Positions 1-11,229 of a stretch of DNA of 64,000 bases are shown one piece after another. The notes below the pieces were generated by a model. That model was not told the origin of the DNA, searched no databases, and saw nothing but the letters and a program-made list of their open reading frames with translations. Every line of letters begins with the position of its first letter. The stretch's first letter is position 1. The translations under genes and the position numbers were made by a program. Source of the stretch: Megalonaias nervosa (lineage: Eukaryota > Mollusca > Bivalvia > Unionida > Unionidae); NCBI GenBank assembly GCA_016617855.1, contig JAECUM010009273.1, positions 1 through 64,000 of the forward strand, in the 5' to 3' direction.

Positions 1-169
1 CCACTTGTAATCAAAATCTCCAAAATGACACCTATAGCTGCAAAAAGTGACTCAGGGCGCTTACATGAGCTATGTGACTTGTACTATACAAAGTTGCACT
101 ATATTGCAGAGATAAAATGGCCCAAATTGTAATTTATTGTTCTATAGGGCTGTCTGTAACCCATATAGT

Positions 170-214
<45 letters not shown>

Positions 215-779
215 AACTAATAGACTAATCGAAAAACAGAGAAACAGAGATGAACAATAATACAATCTTAAAATCAGTTAGGGTACACCTCATCCTACCC
301 TCGTTGGTTTCTCCCTCTCTGTGGACCATGTTTGCAAAGTACAGAAAAAATACACGAAAAAGAGCGTTCGCGACATTTATCAATATCGTTGGTCGTATGA
401 GAATCTTAATGTGAGTAGGTAAAGCAAATCTCGTTTCCTTTGAATGAAAACTGTATACATCCCGTGATAAATGCAAGATATCAAAGAAACAGCATACATA
501 CTATACATATGGAAATAAAAAAATGACATATATATATATATATATATAAAGTAGCATCATTTATTGGCGGCGATGTGTGCTTAGTCGTGAGGGAATATGG
601 GCTCGTGTGTGCAGAGTGCCGTTTACCCGCGGACCTGGGTTCGAATCTCCGCAGAGTACGAATTAAAAATTCTCTAACCTGTATGATAGTATTATTTGTA
701 TTAAATATTAATTCTGCCTACTATTATCAAGCATTCTTCTATGGAATCCAGGAATAGCACTTTCCGTTCTGTCTGGTGT

Positions 780-784
<5 letters not shown>
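1..784. other. No gene recognised; (CT)n and (TA)n microsatellites
   Basis: Holds a pure (CT)20 run at 171-210 and a (TA)n run at 528-548. The minus-strand open frame at 225-476 matches no family I know and has no convincing splice sites. At 600-655 there is a B-box-like GGTTCGAATCT, so a tRNA-derived repeat head is possible, but no A box is clear. Confidence 0.6.
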
Positions 785-855
<71 letters not shown>

Positions 856-862
856 GCAGTTG

Positions 863-907
<45 letters not shown>

Positions 908-942
908 ACTATCTCTATCTCTCTTTATATAGATAGATAGAT

Positions 943-998
<56 letters not shown>
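785..998. repeat. Compound (CT)n-(TA)n-(GATA)n microsatellite
   Basis: A long CT run (about 785-837) passes into TA runs (838-855, 864-904, 945-997) with a short GATA block near 930-945. The open frame across it, with alternating Ser-Leu and Ile-Tyr, is a by-product of the microsatellite. Confidence 0.95.
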
Positions 999-999
<1 letters not shown>

Positions 1000-1276
1000 A
1001 GATCGTACTGGCTGGAGATACATGTGTTAAATACGTTTATGAACCCTGGATTGTACGACTCAAGATTATGTGTGACCAGTCCATTGTGACAGACACTAGG
1101 CCTGGTTGACGGTGGGACGGGATGGGGCGATTATTCAACCTCTAACTTCTGCACGTGTCAATATAATAACATGTACATAACAGGCTACTTATTAACAAGG
1201 AGAAGAAGAAAGTGTATATATCAATGGATTATTTAAGAGCAAATGAGATTGTATATGTAACATGTAGATCACTTAC

Positions 1277-1403
1277 CGTTTTCAGGTGTCACAACCCCAA
1301 CTTTGACCAGATCCCAGACAAGTTCTTTCTGTTCTCCGGTTGCCATAGCGTCGGTGTAATGTGCTTCAAGGGTTATTGAATCCAAGTGGAGGGAGTTGTC
1401 ACC
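1277..1403 (-). CDS. Candidate internal exon of an unidentified minus-strand gene
   Basis: Read on the minus strand, the segment begins after a TTAG acceptor, stays open for 42 codons (starting GDNSLHLDSITLEAHYTD, ending KVGVVTPEN) and stops at a textbook donor (AACG|GTAAGTG). A stop codon lies directly upstream, overlapping the acceptor, so the open frame matches the proposed exon limits. An internal Met (ATG at 1346-1344) could instead make this a first coding exon with a 5' UTR reaching an alternative acceptor near 1431. The residue mix looks like real protein and the flanks are microsatellites and minisatellites. I do not recognise the family. The rest of the gene would lie left of the window. 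Chance remains possible because one frame of this length is not rare; the donor is the strongest argument. Confidence 0.45.
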
Positions 1404-1455
1404 CTAATGCAATGCTGACACGAGGACTGGGCTGCAAAATATAGATAGCAAAATT

Positions 1456-1915
1456 ATAGCCGTATCCATGTCATGTACATAAGTACCATCAAAAGTTATA
1501 CATAACTGTAGAAACATTAGCGTGTATCCATGCCATGCATATAACTACCATTCAATGTATAAATCATTGAAGAGATATTGGGTTGTATCCATGTCATGGA
1601 CATAACTGCCTTTAAATGTATGAATTATTGTAGCGAGATTAGCTTGTATCTATGTCATGGACATAACTACCTTTAAATGTATGAATTATTGTAGAGAGAT
1701 CAGCTTGTATCCATGTCATGGACATAACTACCCTTAAATTTATAAATCATTGAAGAGAGATCATCTTGTATCCATGTCATGTACACTACTGTTAAAATCT
1801 ATAAATTATTGTAGTTACATTAGCTTGTATCCATGTCGTGTACATAACTACCATTAACATGTATAAATCATTGTAAAGAGATCAGCCTGTGTCCATGTCA
1901 GGTACATAACTATAT
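1456..1915. repeat. Minisatellite, about 61-bp unit, about 8 copies
   Basis: Diverged tandem copies share the core GTATCCATGTCATG-TACATAACTACC followed by an AT-rich spacer with AAATCATTGAAGAGA-like sequence. Confidence 0.9.
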
Positions 1916-2760
1916 TGTGGACGGGGAAGTTAATAATGGGTGTAAATTCATCTAACCTTACTGACCTCACAATCACAAGATATGACGTACAAGTGATATT
2001 TTACGTTATAATGTCACTCTTTGAAAATGAACAACTTTCTGTGTATTAAATACCTAGGTATGAGTTAACTGTCATTTAATACGTGAACATCTGACTCACT
2101 GAGATCGTTCAACTGCGCATCTAGGTTAAAAAAAAAATGTTAAAACTCTGTGAATTCAGTTACCAATGTATCATTACTGTACAACTCTTGAACGTTTTAG
2201 TGACCTTGACATAAGTAAACCTACGACTCTGCACATTCAGTACAACGTGATTCTAACTGCATACATTGACTCAATACGAGTTCAAGCAATTGTGAACACA
2301 GGTAATATGAATATGTATTTGTGTGACGCTAAAGCAAACACATGTAGTTTTATAATAGTAAATAGTAGACTGATACTTACAAAATAGCTATAAATCTCTT
2401 AAATGCCAGTTTCCCAATCTAACCAGACTGTATTCTCTGTAACGATCGTACTTGTCTCTAAGTAAAGTCTTGTTAACAATACACAAAACTAACCAATCAT
2501 TGCATGACAACAGGCTATGTTATTAATAGTTGACCTTATTTGGCTAGACTTTGGCTTGTACCGACAAATACTACAATGATTATTCAAGAAAATTCAAATG
2601 ACTTTAGTTACGATATGCATATCTCGTTGCCCATGTTTATCTAGGCATGCAATATGGCTGATATAGAGATTAAGTCTAATCAATAAATTCAAATATCGAC
2701 GGCAATGTCCAGAACTGGCATGCAAGTATCTCAGTTTGACTGTAGTAACCTAAGCCCATT
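1916..2760. other. Unique AT-rich DNA, nothing recognised
   Basis: No domain, RNA gene or repeat family is recognisable. A 73-codon open frame at 2166-2387 (+) has no supporting features. Confidence 0.5.
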
Positions 2761-2772
2761 TGTCTGTCTCTC

Positions 2773-2818
<46 letters not shown>

Positions 2819-3270
2819 TCCTCGAACCCATTGGAACTATCGCAATTAAAATATATCAGCCTATCCAGTCCTTCTACCGCAAATATATCAGTCTATTCAG
2901 TCACTACTAGTACAACTAAAATGATTACTGGTACGTTTAGTATTACTGCTGCTGCTACTACTACTACCGTGCTATTGCTTCTGTACTGTTAATACTACTA
3001 TTGTTACTGTACAACTACTCCGACTTCTTTACTACTACTACTACTACTACTACTGCTACTGCCACTACTACTGCTAATATTACTACGGTACTGCAACTTC
3101 TACTTCTTTACTATTACTACTACTACTACTACTACCGTACAGCGTCTGTACTACTACTACTTCTGTGGTGTTTATACTGCTACTACTACTACTACTACTA
3201 CTACTGCTACTACTACTGATAGCCGTTGTTTCTGTTGCCACTACTATAGCATTCGCACACACACACACCA
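2761..3270. repeat. Microsatellite cluster: (CT)n, (TAC)n, (AC)n
   Basis: (CT)n at 2761-2816, interrupted (TAC)n/(TGC)n trinucleotides at about 2945-3215, and a short (AC)n at 3256-3269. The trinucleotide period keeps both strands open, giving poly-Thr/Tyr and poly-Ser translations that are not genes. Confidence 0.93.
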
Positions 3271-4106
3271 CCCCTACCACGTTTGTTTGTAAGTTTACGC
3301 TGTTAGAGACCCACTGGCAACAATCCTGTTAGAAATTATAAATTGATGAATAAGACAAACATAGTGGACAATTTATTTAAAAAGAAATGTTTACTATTTC
3401 GACAGCTTACTTCCATGATGCAAACGGATACGATACGAATTAACAACGAAAGATATGTTGTCAGATTCTTGCGAAGGTTGATGTTGTTGTTTAAAAAAAT
3501 TCAAATTGAAAATGTCGACTGCTACTAAAATAAAAGACACAGATAAGATACATGTAGTGTTCAAGAAGCAGTGCTATACGGTACAACATTACAATACACA
3601 CCGCGATACAAGTAAGCTCAGCAATTAGGGAAAGTTGTGCATACAAAGAATGTGCGATGAATTTGTACTGTGTGGCCCACAGTGAAGGGCTGCGTTACAC
3701 TACCAGCGCGCATCAAGTTCACTTAGAAGCCTATTTAAATATGCAAATACAGGCATATACAGTTAACAAAGCTAATTATGCGGTTAACGAAGTCGAGTGA
3801 CCCAATTACTATCTGTAAAGTAACCCAGAACAAAACACGACCATGAAGTATAGGGTATAACGGTACCAATTGTACAACCACAGGTGGTCGCGGAGCTTAA
3901 AATATTCAGAAATAAACAACAAAACAAGCTGTGAATGGTGCATTATGTAAGAGTTGTACTTTCTATCAGGCTTAAAAGTTAAGTTTCCTGGCAACATGTA
4001 AGACTATGTTAATTCACATTAGATCATATTTTATACTTTTTATAGATTTTTACAAAGGTGATACACGTCATTGAAAATGCATCCGTTGTGACTGGATAAC
4101 TCTTAC
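3271..4106. other. No gene recognised
   Basis: AT-rich unique sequence. Short open frames occur at 3343-3528 (+) and 3809-3997 (-) without any recognisable motif. Confidence 0.5.
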
Positions 4107-4174
4107 CCTTGTTTAGCTCCAGCAGAGTTGTCCGTCTTAAATGCAGTGGAGTACCTGGTTTTCTTTTCGTCAAA
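4107..4174 (-). CDS. Possible short minus-strand exon, unidentified
   Basis: Minus strand: acceptor ATATTGTCAG, then 22 open codons starting FDEKKTRYSTAFKTD, then donor GG|GTAAGAG. The composition looks coding. It leaves phase 2, which cannot join directly to the candidate exon at 1277-1403 (entered in phase 0). Either another exon lies between, or they belong to different genes, or one is spurious. A second frame is also open, which weakens the case. Confidence 0.22.
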
Positions 4175-4296
4175 CTGACAATATAACCTTATTTTCTATG
4201 ACAGTGTATGACGCGCATGCTATAGTAGGATAGAAAGTATATTTATTTCACCAAACATGAGCATTAATATCTATGGAAAAACAATTGGTCCCGTGA

Positions 4297-5990
4297 TACC
4301 ACAGACATATATCTAATACAAGAAAGCGTGGCCTTCAGCCTGTCCACATCTCAAGAGGATGGAAACTGAAGAAGTTCCTATATAAACTCCCCATGGACAT
4401 TGAGGTGGGCACATTTCAGACGTTTCTGATCAAGGTCCGACGTTTGAGACCAAAACATATACTGCTTGCCTCATCCATTTCCAGCAATCCATGCCAATGT
4501 ATACACCATCAAAACATGGCCCTCAAAGTTCAAGCTATAAGAAAAAATGGAGTCAAAATAAGTGAGAATCCTGAAAATCTAATCGGTAATGCAGATGACT
4601 TTCATGAACTTCTCAAAACTCTGCCCAGCAATGTTGTCTATAGGACCTGGACAAAAGTAACACTTAAGAACGGGAAAACCAAAATAAAAATCGTGGAAAT
4701 CGAATACCAAGTAGAAAGCTTCAAAGAAGATCTGAAAAAGCAGTTAGAGCTTTTTGACCAGCATGTACAGAGAGTCTGTGAGCAGTACCAGCACATAAGA
4801 CAGCTAAAAGAATCTCTTCCTGAAGATGAAATTGTTGTACAGATGGACTTTGCAGAAAATTTTTCTTGTAGGTCTTTGGATGAAATACAGACGGCCTACT
4901 GGAATCAGTCTATGGTTACTCTCCATCCAGTCGTTGTATACTACAAAGAGAACGATGAACTAAAACACAAAAGTTTCGTTTTTGTCAGTGGTGAAATGTT
5001 ACATTCTTCTGGCACAGTTGCTGCATTTCTGGACAGGCTCATTCCGGAGCTGAAGGTGATGAAACCTAATCTTAAGTTTATCCATTATTGGACAGATTCA
5101 CCGTAAAGCCAGTACAGAAGCAGATTTATATTTTATGTGATTGCTAATCACAGAAACCTGTACTCCATTGGTGCCAAGTGGGATTACTTCGAAGTGGGGC
5201 ATGGGAAAGGGCCATGTGATGGATTGGGAGGGACAGTAAAATGAATGGCAGATGAAGCCATACGACAGGAAAATGCTGTAATCCAGGATGCTACAGATTT
5301 TCATGCATGGGGAACAAAATCAAGTATGACTGGTGCACGCTTCATCCACGTCTCCAGTGAAGCAACCAAACTGAAACAATGTGAACTAAATTCAGTTAAG
5401 ACAAAACCATTGCGAAATACAATGAAATATCACGCAGTCGGCATCACTGATGACATTGACAATTGATGACCCCTGAAACCTCCTGCTACTGTTCAGTGTA
5501 CATTACGGGTTCTTACTGCGACAGCTGGACCATTCAGAACTTCTCTTAGAGTCATCTGGCCACTTCACCAGACGAGAGCACTTCGTCAGTCACTGTCAGT
5601 GACCGACCAAGTAGTACCCATCCATCTGTACAGTCAGACGTAGCCATGGATCATACAATCTCTGAAAACGACACCTCATCGCCTGCATTTGTTGCATTTA
5701 AAGAAGGAGACTTCGTAGCTGCCTTATATGATTGGAAAATGGTACCTTGTAATAACTGAAGAAATTTATATGGACGACAAAGACTGTGAGATTAACTTTA
5801 TAAAAAAGCAAAAGGACTGTTCAAATGGCGAGAACAACCTGATCTTGTCTGGATTGACGAACAAAAATATCATTTGTAAAGTCGAATCTCTTATTCCATC
5901 TGGATAATATGAACAACTATTCAAAATATCTGATGACGAAATGGAATTAATTAATAATGAATTTGCTTCAGGTTATTGAAATACATACGT
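4297..5990 (+). pseudogene. Decayed mobile-element protein, DDE/RNase-H-like (family seen widely in invertebrates)
   Basis: One + frame runs from about 4297 (just after a TGA at 4294-4296) through 5466, broken by TAA at 5104-5106 and TGA at 5242-5244. Order of recognisable parts: a cysteine/histidine segment (LRPKH, then CQCIHHQN, about 4440-4520); a coiled segment (LKKQLELFDQHVQRVCEQY); a beta-strand with an acid, VVQMDFAENF (about 4834); YWNQSMVTLHPVVVYY; a second acidic strand IHYWTDSP just before the first stop; then WDYFEVGHGKGPCDGLGG and ADEAIRQ. I know this layout from a repetitive invertebrate protein usually annotated only as uncharacterised. Reading MDF, WTDSP and a downstream acid as an RNase-H-like catalytic triad is inference. 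After 5466 the frame is lost, but GDFVAALYDWK, KAKGLFKWR, PDLVWIDEQK and FKISDDEMELINNEF are visible in shifting frames to about 5970. Not functional. Confidence 0.75.
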
Positions 5991-7314
5991 TACCTAAACA
6001 GTACACGTGAATGGTCCCCTCACTTTCATCGGCTAAAAATGTTGTTTTCTATATGTGAGACTGTATATAAGTTCAGGCCTTTTTAATTGCACACAAAAGT
6101 GTACATTTAAGTTGTTTGAACTTTAAAATATTTCCGTGTTTTACACTAAGACACATACGTTACCATTCTACGTTACAACACATTTTATAAAATACATTAG
6201 TTATTTTGTTTTTTTTTAAAATTTCGTTTATTCACTTAATTAAGCATACAAATTTTAATCATTTTATCTTCCTATAAAATATAAAATAAGTCATAATCAT
6301 TATATCAGATCAATGATCATGTGAATACTGACGATGTTCAAAAGTCACATACAGGAGAAAAATACTAAAATGACGAATGTACGTGTTTAATAGGGTTAAT
6401 CAATGATATTTGTAATAATTTCATGCCATATTTTCATGACCAAAAGGGAACCAAGAAAACTGAGTGAAAACAATTATAGATTTAATGAACAATCTCTTGT
6501 CGTGTGTATCTGATACATACGTTATATATTTGGAGTGACTAAAAAGGCATACACATTTTAAAATTTTGTGCCTATATTTTGAATCTGAAACTGTTATGAT
6601 TAGAATGGTATTAATTAGACAACTTATGATGTTTTTGAGGTTTTGAATATTCATTATTAGCAATTTAAATGAAATTTAAAATACGAGAAATTTTGGTAAA
6701 GATGCATTTTTCTTTATGTACATTTGTCTCTTTTCATAACTCATAATAGCAAAAGGCAATAATGTTTTGAATTAAATTTATGTGAAATTATCGCAAAATA
6801 CCTACTTATACAATTTTCAACCATTTTCCCGGTATAATTTTATTTGTAAATCATAAAGAAATACTTTCAAATACTAGATCTCTTGTAACGTATGCATTTT
6901 GCTTGAGAATTAAGGTTTTGAGACCATATTTGTGAGTAAACATAAACAAAATATGGGCCAATTGGTGTTGTTGAAATTTCAGATATTTCTCTGTAAAATA
7001 GGCGAATAAAGTTGTTGTTTCTAGATCATTTTTTCTTCCATTTTTATGCTAATTGCGCCTCGTTGGTGAATTTGGGTCTTCAGTGCTTTTGTTTTGTATC
7101 GATCGTAACTATTTATCGAGTTGAGATAGGGCCACAGCTTAAAAGTATACATGTCCGATTTCAAATGCCTTAGCTACCAATCTTCAGCTCTTTAAAGAAA
7201 ACTTCCATCCAGACTCAGGACCTGGATGTCTTCCTCGTGACATAACTCGTCCAAATAGAATAAAAGTTTCTGTAAGTTATTTCCCTTTAATATAGACCTC
7301 GATTTTACAAGCAG

Positions 7315-7317
<3 letters not shown>
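5991..7317. other. AT-rich DNA, no gene recognised
   Basis: Unique AT-rich sequence. At 7187-7335 a segment is open on both strands and includes AAGGGAAATAACTT on the minus strand, a motif common in dispersed molluscan repeats; I treat it as probable old repeat, not an exon. Confidence 0.45.

Positions 7318-7360
<43 letters not shown>
7318..7360. repeat. (TA)n microsatellite
   Basis: Uninterrupted TA dinucleotides; the Tyr-Ile translation crossing it is an artefact. Confidence 0.97.
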
Positions 7361-7362
<2 letters not shown>

Positions 7363-7499
7363 GCTCCGACAACAAGATTTTACCGATAACAAGAGCGACG
7401 TGATCAACAAACTACCACCATTAGATCACTAATACTGCTATTACCATCAAGTAATTTGTAGCCTTCCCCGAAATAGGGTAGTAATATTAATACTAACTG

Positions 7500-8072
7500 C
7501 CACCATTAAATCGATGCTACCATCATCAGATCACTACTACTACAACCATCAGATCACTACTACTACAACCATCAGACAACTGCTACTATCATCATCAGAT
7601 CACTACTACTACTACTACCATCAGATCACTAGTATTACCTCCATGAGATCACTCGTACTAATCCCATCATCAGATCAATACTAATAATACTACTACCACC
7701 AGATTATTACTACCACCATGAAATCATAACTATTACCACCATCAGATCACTACTGCCAACACCATCAGATAACTACTACTACTACCATCAGGTCACTATT
7801 ACTATTACCACCATCAGGTCACTATTACTATTACCACCATCAGGTCACTATTACTATTACCACCATCAGATCACTAGTACTACTACCAGTATCAAATCGC
7901 CACTACTAACACCATCAGATCACTATTACTACTACTACCACCATCAGATCGCTACTACTACCACCATCAGATCGCTACTACTACCAGTATCAAATCGCTA
8001 CTACTAACACCATCAGATCACTATTACTACTACTACCACCATCAGAGCACTACTACTACCACCGTCACGTCA
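7500..8072. repeat. Minisatellite/trinucleotide mix with core ATCAGATCACTACTACTACC
   Basis: Variable units of about 20-33 bp made of ACCATCAGATCACT plus TACTAC runs, with higher-order repetition (blocks near 7795 and 7920 recur). Probably grew from a TAC microsatellite. Confidence 0.93.
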
Positions 8073-8167
8073 GCTACTGTTGCTTTATTTTGTTGTAGAA
8101 GTAGCAGTTGTATAATATGAAATTTAAAATAAAGGTTTTGTTACAAGTTTCTTTGAAGCAAATCTTT

Positions 8168-8395
8168 GGGGGGGGGGGTAAACACCTGTGTTTTTATCAA
8201 ACCCGCAATATCTACAGCTCAGGGACAGCTAAGGCAAACGATAAAAACCCGCAATATCTACAGTTCAGACACAGCTAATGTAAACTAAAATCCCACAATA
8301 TCTAGAGTACAGGGACAGCTAATGCAAACAATACCCCCCTCCCCCCCAAAAAACAACGCAATATCTACAGTTCAGAGACACCCAATGTAAACTAT
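8168..8395. repeat. Poly-G run and a four-copy tandem repeat
   Basis: An 11-G run at 8168-8178, followed by four diverged copies of a roughly 45-60-bp unit with core CGCAATATCTACAGTTCAG and ACAGCTAATGTAAAC. Confidence 0.85.
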
Positions 8396-8461
8396 CGAAA
8401 GTCTTTGTCTTCGTTTGAAACAAGTTTGTACGCTTCATGGCTTCAATAACCAGTTTAACTC

Positions 8462-8605
8462 TAGACATGTCCTTTAAGCTGGGCCTAGTCATTGGTAGAC
8501 ATGTTTATATGCGTTTGTTCATGATGTGATTAGACATGTCCTTTAAGCTGGGCCTAGTCATTGGTAGACATGTTTGTATGCGTTTGTTCATGATGTGATT
8601 AGATG
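8462..8605. repeat. 69-bp tandem duplication
   Basis: Two nearly identical copies starting TAGACATGTCCTTTAAGCTG at 8462 and 8531; the few differences include TATATG versus TGTATG. Confidence 0.93.
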
Positions 8606-8747
8606 TTCAGGACAAAAAAAGCAATTCCTACCAATCTAACTTCTTGGTTTATATTTGTCTGCATCTTTGTTTGCATGATTGCACAAAAACAACTTGACAT
8701 TGACAAATGAAATTTTGTGGTATTAGTGTGTGTATATTAGTTGACAT

Positions 8748-8900
8748 GGTCCCAGTTCCACCAACACAAGTCGTACAGTTAATTATAATCTTGAGGACAT
8801 TTGATTGATCAATCTTAAGTCAAATGTCAGCCAATCAGATTGCTGGATTCTACATTTAAATTAAATCCAAGTCTTAAGTTCTGTTGGCGAAATCCAGGCC
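8748..8900. mobile_element. MITE-like element with imperfect terminal inverted repeats
   Basis: The left end GGTCCCAGTTCCACCAACAC resembles the reverse complement of the right end GTTGGCGAAATCCAGGCC. An inner inverted repeat GACATTTGATT / AAGTCAAATGTC (8797-8829) can form a hairpin. No coding capacity and no clear target-site duplication. A non-autonomous DNA transposon is the best reading. Confidence 0.42.
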
Positions 8901-9375
8901 TAATTTTATTTGCAGGCCACTAAAGTTGTTGTTCCATTTTTGTTAAAGGTGAAAATCTTTTTAGTACATAGACTACCTGATATTGAAAATGAAATGCTCT
9001 AAGCATGTTTATATGAATATGTTTATGACCTGAATAGATTCTTGGATATTCCAGGTGTATTTATTTCTTAATTACATTTTGGAACTTTGTTATTGAAAAA
9101 CTTGCTAGCGCATTTACGCAGAAAGCAATTGAGACAAACAAATGAACATTGATTGTATGTTTGAATCCACAATAAGATATCCGGATTATATTAAGAGCGC
9201 AGCACATATTAATCCTGGGCATTAATTAGGCAACTTTGATGTTGTCACCAATCCAATTAATGTGATAACAGCTTTTGTATCTATTATGAAACCTATTAAT
9301 TATGTATTAGGCCTAGAGATCTGCGTTTCTTGAAGTGTATACGTTAATTAATGTTGAGCATACATACGCGTAAAC
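8901..9375. other. AT-rich, nothing recognised
   Basis: Unique sequence rich in TTAATTAA-type words; no gene or repeat family identified. Confidence 0.5.
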
Positions 9376-9384
9376 AACCTCCGT

Positions 9385-9545
9385 TATTTGAAGAAAATAC
9401 ATGGAACAGATCGATTTCGAGGAAGGCGAGGCTATTTTATTAGACGACAGTTACATACATATTGCAAGAACAGAGAAAATGCTGATGGAAGTACATCCTG
9501 GAGATGTTGTAAGAAAGATGGCTTCCGTGGAAGATTGAAGATACT
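9385..9545 (+). pseudogene. FLYWCH-type zinc-finger remnant
   Basis: Frame 9388 gives CKNRENADGSTSWRCCKKDG followed by FRGRLK, which resembles the second half of a FLYWCH finger (aromatic-rich, W-x-C, then normally C-x-x-R). The position where a zinc-binding Cys is expected reads Phe. The first half fits better in the neighbouring frame (FEEGEAILLDDSYIHI from about 9414), suggesting a frameshift near 9460. FLYWCH fingers are commonly associated with MULE-type transposases, so this may be a transposon fragment; no transposase catalytic region is visible nearby. Confidence 0.42.
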
Positions 9546-10740
9546 GAAAGACGCTGTCTTCTCATCATTCGAAGTTCCCAACTACTGGGGATCGTATTGT
9601 TGTTTGCAATTTATAGATTTACTATGTAATACTTTACTCACATGTGTTATAGATACGATATTATCTCGTACAAATTTCCCATTAAAAAAATTAAGTGGGA
9701 AAATTTGCATATTTTGTAGTGTAAAACTGGCATTTGCATTTAAATAAATTATCCCTATTTCCCTGATATCTGACTGGTAAATATTTGCTTCTGATTCTGT
9801 CCAACTTGAAAGCCTTAAAACAATGGTTACATCCCCTTACAAGTATTAGGCTACCACCGTCTTGTTGTACTTTACCTGTCCACCAGATGTCGCTTGCCAG
9901 CACACATCCTGGAAGAAATTCAGACGACAACAAGGAGGGGCTGATTGATTTTCAATCCAAACAGGTGTGATACTCACTTTTACACAACTTTGACAACTCT
10001 TTAGTGGTGTGATATATCGGAAGCAAGAAGTACCGAGAGAAAAACGGAAGATTTGAGGTAGGCAAAATAGTGTTAAACGGAATGCCACCCCACACAGGCT
10101 GGTTACAAATGAAATGAATATTGTACATGAACGGCACTCATTTTCGTAGTTAAATATGGGACAAGTAATGACAGCACCCCTCTCATTCTGTTGAATGGCA
10201 GACGGGGAGTGAATCTTATCATTGGTTTTCCATTTTCCGACTGACAAGAAATTTGTCTGGAGGAGAAAGACGAAAAAAAAAATAAATAAATAAAAAATAA
10301 ATGAATCAAAAGAAAATCACTAAATGGTCGGTCCCTTATGTTACAGTCTTTGGACCCCACCCCAAGACCATTTCACCTATTCAGCTACTTGTCGTATTTT
10401 CATTTGTAACGAGCTCCTTTGGACACAAGCTTATAGGAGATAAGATTCTCGTGAATTCTCTTTAAATTTTCTTTCTATATGTTTTACTTTTCTTTAGAAT
10501 ATTTCTCCTTTGCTGCTATTCTTTACTTAGTTGTAAACAAAGGTTCAAAAACTTACAGTAGAAAGAATTGCTAAGTATCATGATACATTCTCCTCATGAC
10601 AGGCAGAACCACCCATGCCTCGAATTTTTTTATACATCTGGATATTTTGAAGTGATTCCACATTCCACATTCATTTTGGGCAGGTACTGTAGGTTAAGGT
10701 GAAAACTTTAGGTGAATTTTAATCTTTCATGCAATCAAGT
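9546..10740. other. No gene recognised
   Basis: Unique sequence with several overlapping minus-strand open frames at 9691-10360 that I could not assign. GTCCACCAGATGTCGC at 9878 resembles a CTCF core but with a mismatch. Confidence 0.45.
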
Positions 10741-10746
10741 TATTTT

Positions 10747-11090
10747 TTTGTAATCCCACATTTGGTTTGGGCAAGATGTAGGGACGTCTTTTTGTCATCC
10801 CTCATTTGGTGTGGGCAAGGTACAGGGATGTCTTTTTGTCATCTCGCATTTGGTTTGGGCAAGGTGTAGAGATGTCTTTTTGTCATCTCGCATTTGTTTT
10901 GGGCAAGGTGCAGGGACATCTTTATGTCATCCCTCATTTGGTTTGGGCAAGGGGCAGGGACATCTTTTTGTCATCCTGCATTTAATTGGGCAGTGGGCAG
11001 GGACAATAGAGGTAGTCAAAAACTGACTCTTATCCTTCATGAACTAGTCGTGTTTGGGCAGGAACATTAGGTTTAGGTGAAACATTTATT
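10747..11090. repeat. Minisatellite, about 44-46-bp unit
   Basis: About six copies with core CATTTGGTTTGGGCAAGGTG and TCTTTTTGTCATC; more diverged relatives continue to about 11090 (TTTGGGCAGGAACATTAGG). Confidence 0.9.
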
Positions 11091-11229
11091 GTCATCTTTC
11101 ATGTAATCATCACATTTACCCCGGGACAGGAGGATTAGGTTAAAGCTCAACCATCAAGTCTAGAAGGGAAAGAGGTTTAGTTGAAAAATCTGTTTTTGTC
11201 CTTCCCATAATCATCATGTTTATGATTGT

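Noticed and set aside
600..660. tRNA gene suggested by GGTTCGAATCT
   Set aside because: No foldable acceptor stem or clear A box; at most an old tRNA-derived repeat head.
7187..7273. Possible exon (LFKENFHPDSGPGCLPRD on +, or KLLFYLDELCHEEDIQVL on -)
   Set aside because: Open on both strands, adjacent to AAGGGAAATAACTT, a word common in dispersed molluscan repeats; direction cannot be decided and no homology is recognised.
9878..9893. CTCF-like site CCACCAGATGTCGC
   Set aside because: One core mismatch and no supporting context; isolated matches of this length are common.
9691..10360. Overlapping minus-strand frames of 61-133 codons
   Set aside because: No domain, no start context, and the possible 33-bp exon inside (between TTCTTCCAG and GTAAAG) is too short to support.
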